A DNA stretch of 50,139 nt from Lingula anatina (Eukaryota > Brachiopoda > Lingulata > Lingulida > Lingulidae): assembly GCF_001039355.2 (NCBI RefSeq), contig NW_019775624.1, positions 317,138-367,276 on the forward strand, read 5' to 3'. Of this stretch, positions 1 to 10,690 are shown piece by piece. Numbering within the stretch: position 1 is the stretch's first letter; the number at the start of each line of letters is the position of its first letter. The position numbers and the translations under genes are program-made. The notes beneath the pieces are model-generated. The model did not search any database. It saw only the letters and a list, made by a program, of their open reading frames with translations, and had not been told where the DNA came from.

Positions 1-356
1 ATACAGGACTAAAATGCAGCCTGAGTTGGAAAAGTAGTCTAATTGGCTTCTTTTTCTGGAAGTTGTTTTCAAAGTGTGAACTTGAACTCCCATGGGCCTG
101 AAGCCTTATGCTTGTTACACATTTTACTTACATTGTTATTACCTGTTGAGCATAATTAAAATTTGATGTTGAATTTGCAGTTTTACATAATGTACTTTTG
201 CATCAGAATTGACAGTAGCCTATTTTGTGCATAGTTATTTCCTGTTTTTTGTCTGTACATTTGACAGCTTTGCTGCCTTGTTTTTTATTGATTGTTTATT
301 GCTTTTACCATTATTATGATTTATATTAAATTGTATTTTTTAATTACATTTTCCTG

Positions 357-402
357 TGCTTTTGACTTTTAGCTGTTCTACAGCTGGTTAAAGCTGTCAG
401 TC
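357..402 (+). pseudogene. Duplicated 5' fragment of the following polycystin-like exon
   Basis: The stretch from the pyrimidine-rich tract through CTGTTCTACAGCTGGTTAAA is a near copy of 448-493, 91 bp downstream, covering the splice acceptor and the first ~30 bases of that exon. After the shared part the sequence diverges and the reading frame and donor of the true exon are absent. It therefore looks like a non-functional tandem duplication, although its TTTTAG and CTACAG acceptors are intact and could act as decoy splice sites. Confidence 0.55.
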
Positions 403-474
403 ATACAAAGATCTACATGTTATTAATTTTGGTCTCACCCTTCTCTGTGATATTTGCTTTTAGTTGTTCTACAG

Positions 475-546
475 CTGGTTGAAGCCATCAGTTCCTTGCT
501 GAATTCTGGGACAGAGAATTTACCTGACTCAAAAAGACGGGGACAG
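475..546 (+). CDS. Exon of polycystin-1-like gene (REJ/GAIN region)
   Basis: This is a 72-base exon, open in one frame, with acceptor CTACAG before CTGGTT and donor CAG/GTAAAT after it. It reads LVEAISSLLNSGTENLPDS plus five more residues (KRRGQ). An alternative acceptor (TTTTAG, exon from 464) would add VLQ in the same frame. It is phase 0 at its 3' border, like the next exon, and the two join to give a helix-rich sequence of the type found between the REJ domain and the GAIN/GPS region of polycystin-1 family membrane proteins. The gene enters from the left of the window. Family assignment rests mainly on the following exon. Confidence 0.65.
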
Positions 547-918
547 GTAAATAAATGTTGATAGATAAATTAATTAAAGTGAAAATAAATGATGATGAAA
601 AAGAAGAGGGTTAGATAAATATAAGAAATGAATAGACAAAAAAATCCAATTAAGGTGTTTATATATATAAATAATAATAATAAATTGTGAAAGACACATT
701 ACCAACAGATTATAATACCATGCCAGTAGAATTGTCTGACTGCATGGGCATTTCCAAGGGACTGGCAAATTTGGCTTTGTTATTTTGGCTGATTTTAAAT
801 TAGATGAAATTAAAATGATTGTATTTCTCTGATAAATGTTTAAAATACCATCATATCAGAGTGTGTTTATTTAGCACTCACTAAAACATATGGCATCAGT
901 AAATCTTTTCTTCCACAG

Positions 919-1044
919 ATACGCAGTGATATGATGGAGGCAGTGGGTAATTTAACTATTGACAGCCTATCTACTGCCCAGCAAGCAGCAGAGACGCTGG
1001 CCAAACTCACAGAACACACCACAGAGATTACTGCTCACTCACAG
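919..1044 (+). CDS. Exon of polycystin-1-like gene (REJ/GAIN region)
   Basis: This is a 126-base (42-codon) phase-0 exon with acceptor TTCCACAG and donor CAG/GTACTG. It begins IRSDMMEAVGNLT and contains LSTAQQAAETLAKLTEHT. The pattern of a short helix, a 'QQAAETLA.LT' core and repeated T/S-rich ends is characteristic of the segment after the REJ domain in polycystin-1 and PKD1L/REJ proteins, which are large multi-pass membrane receptors partnering TRPP channels. No membrane, PLAT or channel segment lies in the window, so only a small internal slice of the protein is visible. The following intron is packed with transposable elements; no certain next exon was found. Confidence 0.75.
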
Positions 1045-1232
1045 GTACTGAACACTGGATGTCTTTTGTATTGAAAATAAATATTTTTAATCCAGTATTT
1101 GTAACCGTGATACTTCAATTTTTGTGTTGTTAAGAGCGCGTCCATGAGAAAGCCAGACAGATCAGTCAGAAGGCGGCAAGGTGGGGGTCAGCAGATTTTA
1201 ATAATTTATGGTGTGGTNGTTTTTTTTTTTTA

Positions 1233-1371
1233 GCAAAACCAATATGTGCCATATATAACACTTCACTGAGGAAGTGTGGCGATCAGCTGATGTCCCCATA
1301 CCAAAAGTCCACCCCCTAAATCAGTTGAGGACGATCTCAGGCCCATCTCCTTGATGCCAGTGCTAGGCAAG
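1233..1371 (+). mobile_element. Non-LTR element A (CR1/L2-like), first fragment
   Basis: The + strand reads EEVWRSADVPIPKVHP followed, after small frame errors, by LRPISLMPVLGK. This is the start of a reverse transcriptase of the CR1/L2 kind (W.SADV.PIPK, then DLRPISL.PVL.K). Coding is broken by stops and frameshifts. The fragment stops abruptly at the GATG-type microsatellite tail of an antisense RTE insertion; its sequence resumes near 1945. Traces of the same element may reach left to about 1135. Confidence 0.6.
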
Positions 1372-1944
1372 CATCATCATCATCATCATCATCATTCAGT
1401 GCCCTGCTGTTAAGCGTTGGCGATCATGTCTCTCCACACATCTCGGTCCCGAGTGGCTCTCAGCAAGTCAACTCTCGTCTCCAGTTCCATCCAGGATACC
1501 AGACCGTCTGTGATTTTTTCCCGTTGTCTTCCGCGGCTTTTTTTCCCATTGTTTTAGGCTGTAGTGGTCAGATGCTCAAGACCCCCATTCCTCATAATGT
1601 GGCCGAAAAATTTTGCTTGTCGTTTTCTAATTTTATTAAAGAGCGATCTTTTGGCGTCTGCATCTTTCAACACATTTGTTTTTGTTTTTCTATCAGTCCA
1701 AGGTATGCGCATCATCCGTCTGTAAAACCACATTTTGGATGCTTCGATTTTCTTCTTCATTTGCTTACTTAAGGTCCAAGCTTCAAATCCATACATAAGA
1801 ATAGGTTCGATGTAACATTGTAAAACTTTCTTTCTTGTGATAATTGATAGATGTTTGTTGGTTAAAACTGATTTCATTTTTTGAAAAGCTGCCTTTGCTT
1901 GAGCAATCCTTGATTTTATTTCCATAGTCCATTGTAGGTGAATG
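1372..1944 (-). mobile_element. RTE-clade non-LTR retrotransposon, 3' fragment
   Basis: On the minus strand it reads EIKSRIAQAKAAFQKMKSVL, then YIEPILMYGFEAWTLSKQ and MWFYRRMMRIPWTD, the C-terminal thumb and tail of RTE-type reverse transcriptases. The frame breaks near 1554 and resumes as WMELETRVDLLRATRDRDVW with a stop at 1410-1412. A (ATG)n-type 3' microsatellite tail lies at 1372-1395, as expected for this clade. It is 5'-truncated, dead, and inserted antisense into element A. Confidence 0.8.
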
Positions 1945-2316
1945 GACACTTGAAACTGTGGAACCATTATTGGACAAGTTTCAGTTTGGTGGGGTCAAAA
2001 GATCTGGAACAACTCATGCTTTGATAGATATCATGCACCACTGGTTTATGGCAACTGAAGCTGGCAACGTTAGAGTTCTGTTGATTGATTATTCCAAAGC
2101 TTTCGATCACGTTGATCATTCCCTGCTCATCAATAAACTAAAAACCATGAGCTTACATAATGTGACTGTTCGCTGGATTGCCGCTTTCCTCACTAAAAGA
2201 CAACAGCGAGTCAAACTTGGTCAAGTCTGATCGGACTGGCAGTGCATAAATGGCTCGGTGCCTCAAGGATCATGGCTGGGCCCGTTGCTCTTTGTCCTGA
2301 TGGTATACGATTTACA
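1945..2316 (+). mobile_element. Non-LTR element A (CR1/L2-like), second fragment: RT core
   Basis: The frame from 1958 reads LLDKFQFGGVKRSGTTHALI, then VRVLLIDYSKAFDHVDHSLL, the palm motif with the first catalytic aspartate, and WIAAFLTKRQQRVKLG. After one in-frame stop it continues NGSVPQGSWLGPLLFVLM, the PQG..LGP motif. This spacing is typical of CR1/L2-like reverse transcriptases. It ends in the target site TATACGATTTACA (2304-2316), where element B is inserted; the matching copy is at 4409-4421. Confidence 0.85.
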
Positions 2317-4408
2317 ATACTCTAAATGAGCCATTCACTTTGGATGAACTATCAAATGTTGTACGCACCATGAAAAATGGAAAATATCCAGGTCCAGATG
2401 GATTAGTGATTGAAATGTTTAAATATGGCTTCAACCATTTATCACCATTGTTGTTAAATCTTTATAATACTGTATTAATGAGTGGAAAATTTCCCTCTAG
2501 CTGGTTCAATGCCATTCTGTACCCATTGCTCAAAAAAAGAAATGTAAAGGTGGCAACAATTTATAGAGGAACTGCGCTTTTGAATGTCATGGGAAAAATA
2601 TTTATAAAAATTTTGAGTAACAGATTTAATAATTGGGCAGTGGAAAATAATACAACGATTGAAGCTCAGGCCGCCTATAAAATTGGTTACTCCACTGTCG
2701 ATCACATTTTTTCATTGCAGGGTTGCGTACAAAAATACTTAGGTCGAAGAAAAGACAGATGCTACTGTATTTTTATAGATTTCTCAGCCGCTTTCGATAG
2801 TGTTCAACACAAATTATTATGGTATGTACTTGCAAAAAAACGTGTAAATGGACATGTCGTCACAGTTTTACGCTCTATGTATTCCCAACTGCAATCATGT
2901 GTTCTAACAAAATTAGGCCTTACTGAGTATTTTTAATGTAACATGGGCACTCGACAAGGATGCATGTTAAGTCTTTTTCTATTTACATTATTCATAAATG
3001 AATTTCATCATAGTTTGAACAAGGCTGGATGTCAGGGTATTTACATAAATGAGGTGTTTCCAAATCTCATGTCTTTGCTTTATGCTGATGACATTGTATG
3101 CATTTCAGACACTGTGGGGGGTTACAGAAACGAATTCATCAATTAGAAAAATATTGCAGCCAGTAAATGGTATGCTAGTAAATGTCCAAAAGACAAAAAT
3201 AGCAGTATTTAGGAGAGGCGGTAAAATAAAGAAAAATGAAAGTTGTTTCTTCAAGGGCAAAAAATTAGAAGCAGTACCTGCATATAAATACTTAGGAACA
3301 TATTTTGGTGCCTTCCTCGGTTGGGGTAAAACTATCCAACATCAAATCAACCAAGCCAATAAAGCATTATTTGTTGTTAAGTTATACTTGAAAAAACAAG
3401 CATGTATTTCCTTTAAGGGAGCTTTCTTTCTTTTTGTTAGAATGATAACACCCATTTTTTCTATGGTGCTGAGATATGGGGTTATAAACCAGTAGAAAGT
3501 ATTGAAATCTTCCAAGCAAAATTTTGTAGATATTTATTAGGTGTTAGTTCAAATACTGTGACGGAAGCTGTACTAGGCGAATGCAGAAGATATCCATTGT
3601 ATACCAATTATATGGTAAATAGCATTAAATATTGGTTAGAGCTTGTATATATGAATGAAGATCGCTATCCTGCTCATGTTTATGATATGCTATTTAAATT
3701 AGATTCAAGTGGAAGGCACACTTGGGCCACAGATGTTAAAACGCTGTTATACAGATATGGATTTGGATATGTCTGGGAGGCTCATGGTGTGGGAAATTCT
3801 GTTTTATTTATTAAAGTTTTCAGAGAAAGATTAGTAGATAATGCTGGCCAAATGTGGCACAGTGACATATGTAGGAGCAGCAAACTGGATACTTATTCAT
3901 AATTTAAGAGTACGTTAACACTGGCGTGTTACTTATTAAGCGTTAAAAATGTAAAACATAGAACCTCACTAGCAAGATTCAGATGCGCAAATCATCTACT
4001 AAATATTGAGAGCGGTAGATGGAGAGGTATAGAAAGATGCAATAGACTCTGTTTAATCTGTAAAAAAACATAATGTTTATGATGTTGAAGACAAATACCA
4101 TTTTTTAATGACATGTGTAGCATATACAGAATTAAGAGAAAAATATATGCAAGTGAATAACCCTACTAAAGAAAGTTTTTTTAAGATTAATGACCACAAA
4201 AAACACAAATTTAATCTCTAGTCTAGCTGCTTATATATTTAATGTTTTTATATTAAGAAAATAAATTTTGGATCACTGAGAAAAATGAATAATCCTTAAT
4301 GCTTCTCATGGACTTAACTATTATTATTATTATTTTTTATTATTATTATTACTATTATGTACTATGGGCCGGAGGCCTTGAAAAACTGAATAAATTATTA
4401 TTATAATA
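2317..4408 (+). mobile_element. Non-LTR element B, 5'-truncated insertion into element A
   Basis: The insert is bounded by the 13-bp direct repeat TATACGATTTACA at 2304-2316 and 4409-4421. It starts inside the reverse transcriptase (NVVRTMKNGKYPGPDGL), carries IFIDFSAAFDSVQHKLL, MGTRQGCMLS and YADDIVCISD (YADD at 3081-3092), then the C-terminal region (GECRRYPLYTNYMVNSIKYW). The zinc knuckle near 4040-4110 is decayed. It ends with GGCCGGAGGCCTTG and an A/T-rich tail (ATT repeats) just before the second target copy. At least four stops or frameshifts break it (for example 2935, 3144 and 3902). Truncation at the 5' end with a 3' tail and a target duplication is the signature of target-primed reverse transcription. 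Confidence 0.88.
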
Positions 4409-5376
4409 TATACGATTTACATCTACCTCCTGGTGAATTATTGTGCCATAAGTATATGGATGACACAACAGTTTCTGAGATCCTTAGACAATTCGATGAT
4501 AGCAAATTACAGGAAATCGCTGACTCAACATTGGACTGGTCTAGGACAAACAACATGCGATTAAACAGGAAAAAACCAAACAAATGGCCATATCATTTAA
4601 ACGCAATAATGCAGATATCCCTAAGTTTGTGATTAACAAAACAGAAATTGAATTTGTAGAATCATTTAAATTACTTGGAGTGTATATCGCTAATGACCTC
4701 ACATGGAAGGTACATGTAGACAAAATCACTAAAAAAGCAAGCAAAAGGATTTATTTCCTACAGCACCTTAAGCGTGCAGGCCTTACAACTGATGACTTTG
4801 TAACTTATTACCAGACGGTCATAAGGCCAATTTTGGAATATGCTGCCCCTGTCTGGCACTTTGGGTTAACGAATGAATTGACTGCCCTAGTAGAAAAGTC
4901 TCAAGAAAGAGCTCTTAAGATAAAATTTATCCTGATCTTGAATATGACGCTGCTCGTGAACATAGTAAACTTGAACTACTGAGTGAGGACGGCTCAATGC
5001 ATGCAAAAAATTGTTTATTAGTATATCAAATGAACCGGATCATAGACTGCACTATCTTTTACAACCAAAATAAAATGTCAAATAGTCAAATATTCATTAA
5101 GGGAACAGGAAACATTCAAAAGACCTAAAATTAAAACTAAACGATCAATGAGTGACTTTTTAACAAGTGCCATATACAAGTTTCAGAATTAACTGATATA
5201 CCTTTATTTCTTTTTTTAGCCTTTCATTTTAGATATTTTGTTTTAAATTTGTTTACGTATGTCTTTTAATATTCCTGTATTCTTACTTACTAATGGTTTT
5301 ATTCAACTATGATGCAATGATTGTAATTATCCAACCCTCGGGTTGCAAGTTTGGTAATAATAATAATAATAATATT
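4409..5376 (+). mobile_element. Non-LTR element A (CR1/L2-like), third fragment: RT end and 3' tail
   Basis: Coding resumes right after the target duplication as IYDLHLPPGELLCHKYMDDT, the catalytic (Y/F)xDD box (here YMDD), in register with the fragment ending at 2316. It continues FKLLGVYIANDLTWKVHVDK and TVIRPILEYAAPVWH, the RT thumb and C-terminal region, to about 4982, after which frameshifts intervene (HSKLELLSEDGSM). The (TAA)n tract near 5355-5376 probably marks the 3' end. Together the three fragments represent one decayed element of about 1.5 kb, itself 5'-truncated. Confidence 0.8.
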
Positions 5377-5850
5377 AGATATCTAAGCGATCCCCATGTG
5401 TTCTTTGAGCGTCCAACAACAACCTGGCAAGTTTCATGGTCGCACAAAGGACGCAAAAAGGCTGTCGTCCAGTAAAGAGGGTTTTACTCCCAAGATCAAT
5501 TTACAATATTGAAGATGCATATCTGACGATTTATGAAACCCCTAAACTTCGCGTCCATAGTTCAGGTTCGGTGGGACACATATGTATGTTATTTTAATTT
5601 GCACTGTGCAGAAAACTACTTAAGCCAAGGCTATTAATTCACTAATATCCTTTATTTGAATCTCTCTAGGTCATCCACTCAGCCGAATATAGCTTTTTGT
5701 GGCCACCTTTGCCATGAGTGCAATGAACTCTTCTTAATGTACATGTAATCAATATCTTATATAATGAGATTGATCTAAAGTGCCAAGCACATATCTATTT
5801 ATTATTATTATTATTATTATTATTGAATCTTAAATGAGAGCACTGAAGTT
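5377..5850. other. Gene-free stretch, no recognised content
   Basis: I see no convincing coding frame or splice pair here. A (TTA)n microsatellite occupies about 5799-5824 and may be a retroelement tail. Confidence 0.5.
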
Positions 5851-5854
5851 GGTG

Positions 5855-7050
5855 TCTAGATTCTAGTTTCCAGTTTCGTTTTTCAAAAACGAACCTGGCA
5901 TCCAGAAACTAGTGTCGTTTTTCAAAAACGAACCTGGCAACTAGAAACCAGTTTCGTTTTTCAAAATACGATTCTAGCAACCAGAAACTAGTGTCATTTT
6001 TCAAAAATGATTCTGGCAAACAGAAACTAGTGTTGTTTTTCAAAAAACTATTCTAGCAACCAGAAAGTAGTGTCGTTTTTCGAAAAACGATTCTGGCAAC
6101 TAAAAAGTAGTGTTTCTTTTCAAAAACGATTCTGAGAGAAGCCAGAATCGTTTTGCAAAGAAAAACAGGTAAGGGGTGGACAGAGGGAAAGGCAACCGGC
6201 GTGCTACCGCAACCAGGTACATGTAACCCTCACCGCGGAAGACGGGCAATGTGTTACGAACTCTCCTCGCCGTGTGCTGAGACCGAGACGCCCACTGATA
6301 AGCGTCTACGGCGCACAAATAGCCTTCACTGCGGAAGCCGGGCAGGGTGTTTAGGTTGGTGGGAGAAGGCGGGGTTGAGGGTTAGGTTGGGTTAGATGCC
6401 CAAAAATCAGTGTCGTTTTTTGAAAAACGATTCTGGCAACCAGAAACTAGTTTCGTTCTTCAAAAAGGATTCTGAGAAGCCAGAATAGTTTTTACGGGGA
6501 GAAACAGGAGTGGACGGGGGAGAGGCAACGCGCGATTATCGTCTACCGTGACCAGGTTACCTTCACTGCGGAAGTCGGGAAGGTGTTATACGCTCTCTTC
6601 TCGCTGTGCGCTGAGACCGAGACGGTCGCGGTTAATGAAATTAGTGTCTATTTTCAAAAACGATCCTGGCAACGAGAAACTAGTGTCGTTTTTTAAAAAC
6701 GGTACTGAGAAGGTGAAAGCTGCTTGTGCGCCGCTGATACGGATCAGCGGCCGTCTAGGCCTACCCACACGACCGAGAGACACCGTTATATTCAGCACAG
6801 CTTCCTCGGTGAAGGCTTCCTGTACGCCGTAGGCAATAATTGGCGACCGTCTCGGTCTCAGCGCACGGAGAGGAGAGGAGACACCGGCTTTCGCAGTGAA
6901 GGTTACATAGTCGCGGTACACGATAATCGCCGGTTCCCTGTCCCTCAGTCCACCCCTGTTTCTCTCAGCAATAACGATTCTGGCTTTTATCAGAATCGTT
7001 TTTCAAAAAACAACACTGGTTTCTGGGCATCAGAATCGTTTTTCAAAAAT
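5855..7050. mobile_element. Fold-back element with hairpin minisatellite arms
   Basis: The left part (5865-6130) is a ~43-bp minisatellite whose unit contains the near-palindrome TCGTTTTTCAAAAACGA followed by TTCTGGCAACCAGAAACTAG. Single units recur at 6405-6470 and 6640-6710, and inverted ones at 6975-7045. Between them a second module, from AGAAACAGG to GAGACCGAGACG, appears on the + strand at 6160-6300 and 6500-6630 and on the - strand at 6830-6990. The arms can thus pair over hundreds of bases. I found no transposase. It fits a non-autonomous fold-back or MITE-like element; the exact ends are uncertain. Confidence 0.6.
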
Positions 7051-7130
7051 AATAAATAAAATTAAACTTCAAACTACTTAGGGAGATCCCGGGTGGGGGG
7101 GGGGGGGTGAGGGAGGCTTTTCCCCCCTCC

Positions 7131-7336
7131 GAATCCCACGAATATTCGTAACACTATTGCACCTGTATCGTAACTGATTCGTAGAGCGTGTCGAATTAGA
7201 CCAGAAAATTGGCAAAATCTCACGATTCCAGCCGAATCCCACGAATATTCGTAACTCTATCGCACCTGTATCGTAACTGATTCGTAAAGCGTGTCGAATT
7301 AGACCAGAAAATTGGCAAAATCTCACGAATCCTCAC
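7131..7336. repeat. Two tandem copies of a 103-bp unit
   Basis: The unit starting GAATCCCACGAATATTCGTA begins at 7131 and again at 7234, with the ends CCAGAAAATTGGCAAAATCT shared. A related GATTCGTGGGATTCGTG follows at 7361-7380. A G-run lies at 7096-7107. There is no coding potential that I trust. Confidence 0.75.
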
Positions 7337-7599
7337 GAATCCTGAAATTTGTCAATTCCTGGCGATTCGTGGGATTCGTGGTCTGTGTGAAATAGGGGCA
7401 TAAGATTATAGTGATAAAGGAAACTTGTGTATAAAAGCCACTTTTTGTAATGACTCGGGGCAAGTTGCCTAATATCCTTGTGGTTGACTTGGTTTCTGTC
7501 GCACACACTTACGTGAGGTTACTTGTGTAAGTGAACGATAGTGAGTGAAAACTTCCTTCGGGTTAGTCCGTTCAGTACACATGACAGCAGTAAAAAAGA

Positions 7600-8780
7600 A
7601 CTTTTCAGAAATCTCTGTTCTCAACAATTTCTTTGAAAAAAATTACAGATTTTGTAAAAAGAGGTAGAACGATTTTATTTCCCAGGGGATAATGTTTGCA
7701 AATAACAGGAACAAACTAGACTGTTACAGATGTATTCTTGAAAGACTGCCCCCTTGTGACAGGAACAAACAAAGTAAGAAGTCATGTACAGATGTGGGTG
7801 TACTTTTCAAGAATTAATTTTGCCAGTATTGAATACCATGTACAAAGGAATGTGGAAACATCCCCCCTCCACCCCCGTTCAGTGTAGAAAAACAATAGGG
7901 AGGAAACTATGGGGTGGTGGAGCTAGCGTCATCTTCAAGACAACATTAGGCCACACTTTTTTATTTTTGTGGATGACATCATCTGGGGACCCCGAAATAG
8001 GTGCGAGAGGGCGAAAAAAAAAACAGTCCAAAAAAATACTGCTTAAGTAAAGGAATGCTTTCAGTACACAGCTGGAAACACAAATTTACCACAGAAACAC
8101 GTATCAAACTAACAATATGTTAGTATATCCATGCTCTCAAAATATTAAAGCATTGTGAATACTTCGTAGAAGTCATGAATAGATATGCTGCATATTACCA
8201 AATCTATTTAAGGTTATTTCATGCATTTTGTTGGTATAGCAATCAATAAAACATATCAAACAAACAGTGTGTCTTTATTTGTACTCTCAGAATATTAAAG
8301 CATTATGAACACTTCACAGAAATGTTTAAAAAAAAGGTTACATCCCTATACGTCCCCGCACCGATACTCCCCCGCACCGGTACATCCCCGCATAGTACAC
8401 AAAAATTTACTAAGGGGGATTATTTAAAGCTCATTTTCCGGCAAGTTCAATAACGACGTTTGCGACAACCGACTTCGTTGGGGGTGATTTTTTTTTTTCG
8501 GAGAACGGACGAAAATCGGGGCGCGCGCAGGATGTCATCCATAAAAATAAAAAAATGTCTCCTTACTTGAAGAAATTCCGGAATGAATGCATAGTGGAAC
8601 TTCTTTAATTTTTTTTAAAGATTTTCGAAAAAGAGGAAGAAAGATCATATTTCCTAAGGGGAAATGCTTTCAAATAACAGGAGCAAACTAGACCGTTACA
8701 GATGTATTCTTGAAAGTCTCTTGTGACAGAAAAAAGAATAAAGTCATGTAGATGAAAGTAATAAAGAACAATTTTCAATA
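7600..8780. repeat. Direct and inverted repeat region, no gene
   Basis: About 120 bases around CTGTTACAGATGTATTCTTG (7620-7745) recur at 8600-8720, roughly 980 bp away, followed in both copies by an AATTAATTTTG(C/G)CAGTA segment. A second, inverted pair joins the segment around TGTGGATGACATC (7900-8010) with GATGTCATCCATAAAAATA near 8530-8550. A ~165-bp tandem pair lies at 8085-8310. This looks like a decayed repeat cluster. Confidence 0.5.
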
Positions 8781-8861
8781 ATTAATTTTGGCAGTACTTA
8801 ATAAGTTTGAAAAGATTTGAAACTTTATAAGATATATTTTTATTTACTGTCATTCCTTATA

Positions 8862-10317
8862 CAGACTTGACATTTAATATGGAATATTTCAGTTTCTACG
8901 GTATGCCTAGGTAAAAATGCGTTCTTTTTTCATAAAACTCAGATCTCATATAAGATATCTGGCTGGAGAAGTGTGAAGTCAGGTGTGTCGCTACCAATTA
9001 ACTGACTACCAAGTCTGTTGCACTGCTGCATTGTGTAATATGCAGTGATTTAATTGGGCAGTGCCCCTTTGGGCTGGTCAAAGCTTGGCTTTGGCGAAGC
9101 ATGGGTCTGTCAAAAAAGTATTCATATGTGAGACCAGCCCAATGTATCGACATCCTACCACGAGGGCACAGGACTCGCTGTCCTTCAGGATATGCTGCTG
9201 CAACTAAACAAAACCCATCCAGTCCGTTCAGAATGAGGGGCAAATTGTGACCAAAACGCGTTTTTCAAGGCTGTTAGCGAATACCAGACTGGTTTTAGCA
9301 GGTTAGGATACCAAACGACCTCTGAGGAAGCCACTGTAAACAGCAAAACAGCGTCATCTGTTTCTCTAATGAATTGAGGACCATGACCGTTTCTGGGTAG
9401 AACATTGAAACCGCGTGGCTTTCTTTATTGAAGTCAGATTTCACCTGTACCGCTTAACAGGTCAAAACAAAGTTTACAGACATCCTGAAGAGGCCTACGA
9501 CAAGGCGTGTGCCGCTTCTAAAGTGACTAGGGTCATTGACAGCGTCAGTATTTGGAGTGGATACCACATTAGTTCCAAAACACCAATGGTAGTCAATGAT
9601 GAAAACCTAAACCAGATGAAATAAAGGAATAATCTGGGAACCATGTGACTATCATTTGACAGGGGGGGGGGACCTTAGGAACAATTTTAGGTTGCACGAT
9701 GAGATTGCCCACTCACACAGAGCACTTTTAATAGCAGATAACTTACAGTGCCAAGGGATTGAGCAGATACATTGGTCATCAAAATCGCCCTATTTGAACC
9801 ACATAGACAATACGTGGGTAGGTAATTACTCTCAGAATCAACGGCCTGCATGTCCTACAAAAAAACTGAACCAAATTGGACAAGTTTTGACCGTTGCCTG
9901 GAATTTTTTTCCAGATTAAACTCTAAAAACCTATCCTAAGGAATGCCTTGCCGCTTGAAAGCTCTGATAGCAGCCAGATGAGGTCAGGTGTAACAGCGAC
10001 CGTTGCTGTGACAAGACACTGACATGAGGGTCCTTTGTGGGGTGTATAACTCTTTTACAGACGATAATTTGGAAAATATGGAGATCCAAAATATCGCTTT
10101 CAATGGTTGTCGTATGACTTAAAACAGGCAATGCATTTTTGTTTCCTTCACTGGCAAATTCAGTTAATGAACTGATGTCACAATGACATCGAAGAGATAA
10201 ATAAAAGTTATTAAAACACGATTTTAATCCTTATTTTCATTTATCAGTCAGCAAAACAGAAAAAAAACTAATGAATTATGATTTGGAAAAAATATTCTAT
10301 ATTAAATGTCAAGTCTG
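8862..10317 (+). mobile_element. Tc1/mariner-like DNA transposon relic with 27-bp TIRs
   Basis: Terminal inverted repeats starting CAGACTTGACATTTAATAT match at 26 of 27 positions: left 8862-8888, right (reverse complement) 10291-10317. The left end is flanked by TA, the target of this superfamily; the right flank reads CA, which looks like a mutated TA. The 1456-bp interior contains a decayed transposase on the + strand. Size, TIR length, TA target and the coding relic all agree with Tc1/mariner. Confidence 0.85.
9415..9919 (+). pseudogene. Tc1/mariner transposase relic
   Basis: Two open frames belong to one DDE transposase. The first reads VRFHLYRLTGQNKVYRHPEE and ISSKTPMVV; the second reads ADNLQCQGIEQIHWSSKSPY, then LNHIDNTWVG and VAWNFFPD. 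These correspond to the family's 'ESRFHL', 'KTPLVV', 'W.a.SPDLNPIE..W' and 'eWn.iP' blocks. The catalytic core is damaged: 'SPDLNPIE' has become SPYLNHID, and the DNA.PH aspartate region is shifted out of frame. An N-terminal trace (RHPTTRAQDS-like) lies around 9140-9180. It is non-functional. Confidence 0.75.
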
Positions 10318-10589
10318 CATATGCCGATAACTGGAATGTATGCACCAGTGATAAGACTAAAACAAACTAGGCAACTTTGTAGGAGAGACATTGTTGAACG
10401 GTCGAGCGATGTGAGGAAGGCACGCAACTTTCCACGCACAGCAAATAACACGGTATGGAAAAAAAATAACAAATAAGATTTTTTAAAAAATGGGTAAAAA
10501 CTGAGCTTTAGAAATGGGAATTTTCATAATTCTAAAGGGATGGATTAAGAGGACCAAAACCTCAGATGGGGAATTTTTTGTCTCTGCGT

Positions 10590-10690
10590 CTGCTTGTCCC
10601 TATCACAATTGACGTTTGTTTATATAACCCTTCAATCAAGCTGTTATTACCTTAGGGATCTGTCAAAACTGAATGATTTGATTGGCATGT
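10590..10690 (-). repeat. TATA-containing dispersed repeat, copy 1
   Basis: Read on the minus strand it runs from a TGCCAATCAAATCATTCAG segment through GTAATAACAGCTTGATTGA to TATATAAACAAACGTCAATT. The same order of motifs occurs at 11870-11960 (-) and three times at 42.6-42.98 kb (+). Copies 1 and 2 flank retroelement C. Confidence 0.6.

Noticed and set aside
1524-1772. Plus-strand open frame over the RTE fragment
   Set aside because: It is the antisense shadow of the RTE C-terminal coding sequence.
8998-9243. Minus-strand 81-codon frame in the mariner element
   Set aside because: It lies antisense to the decayed transposase N-terminus, which has the family resemblance.
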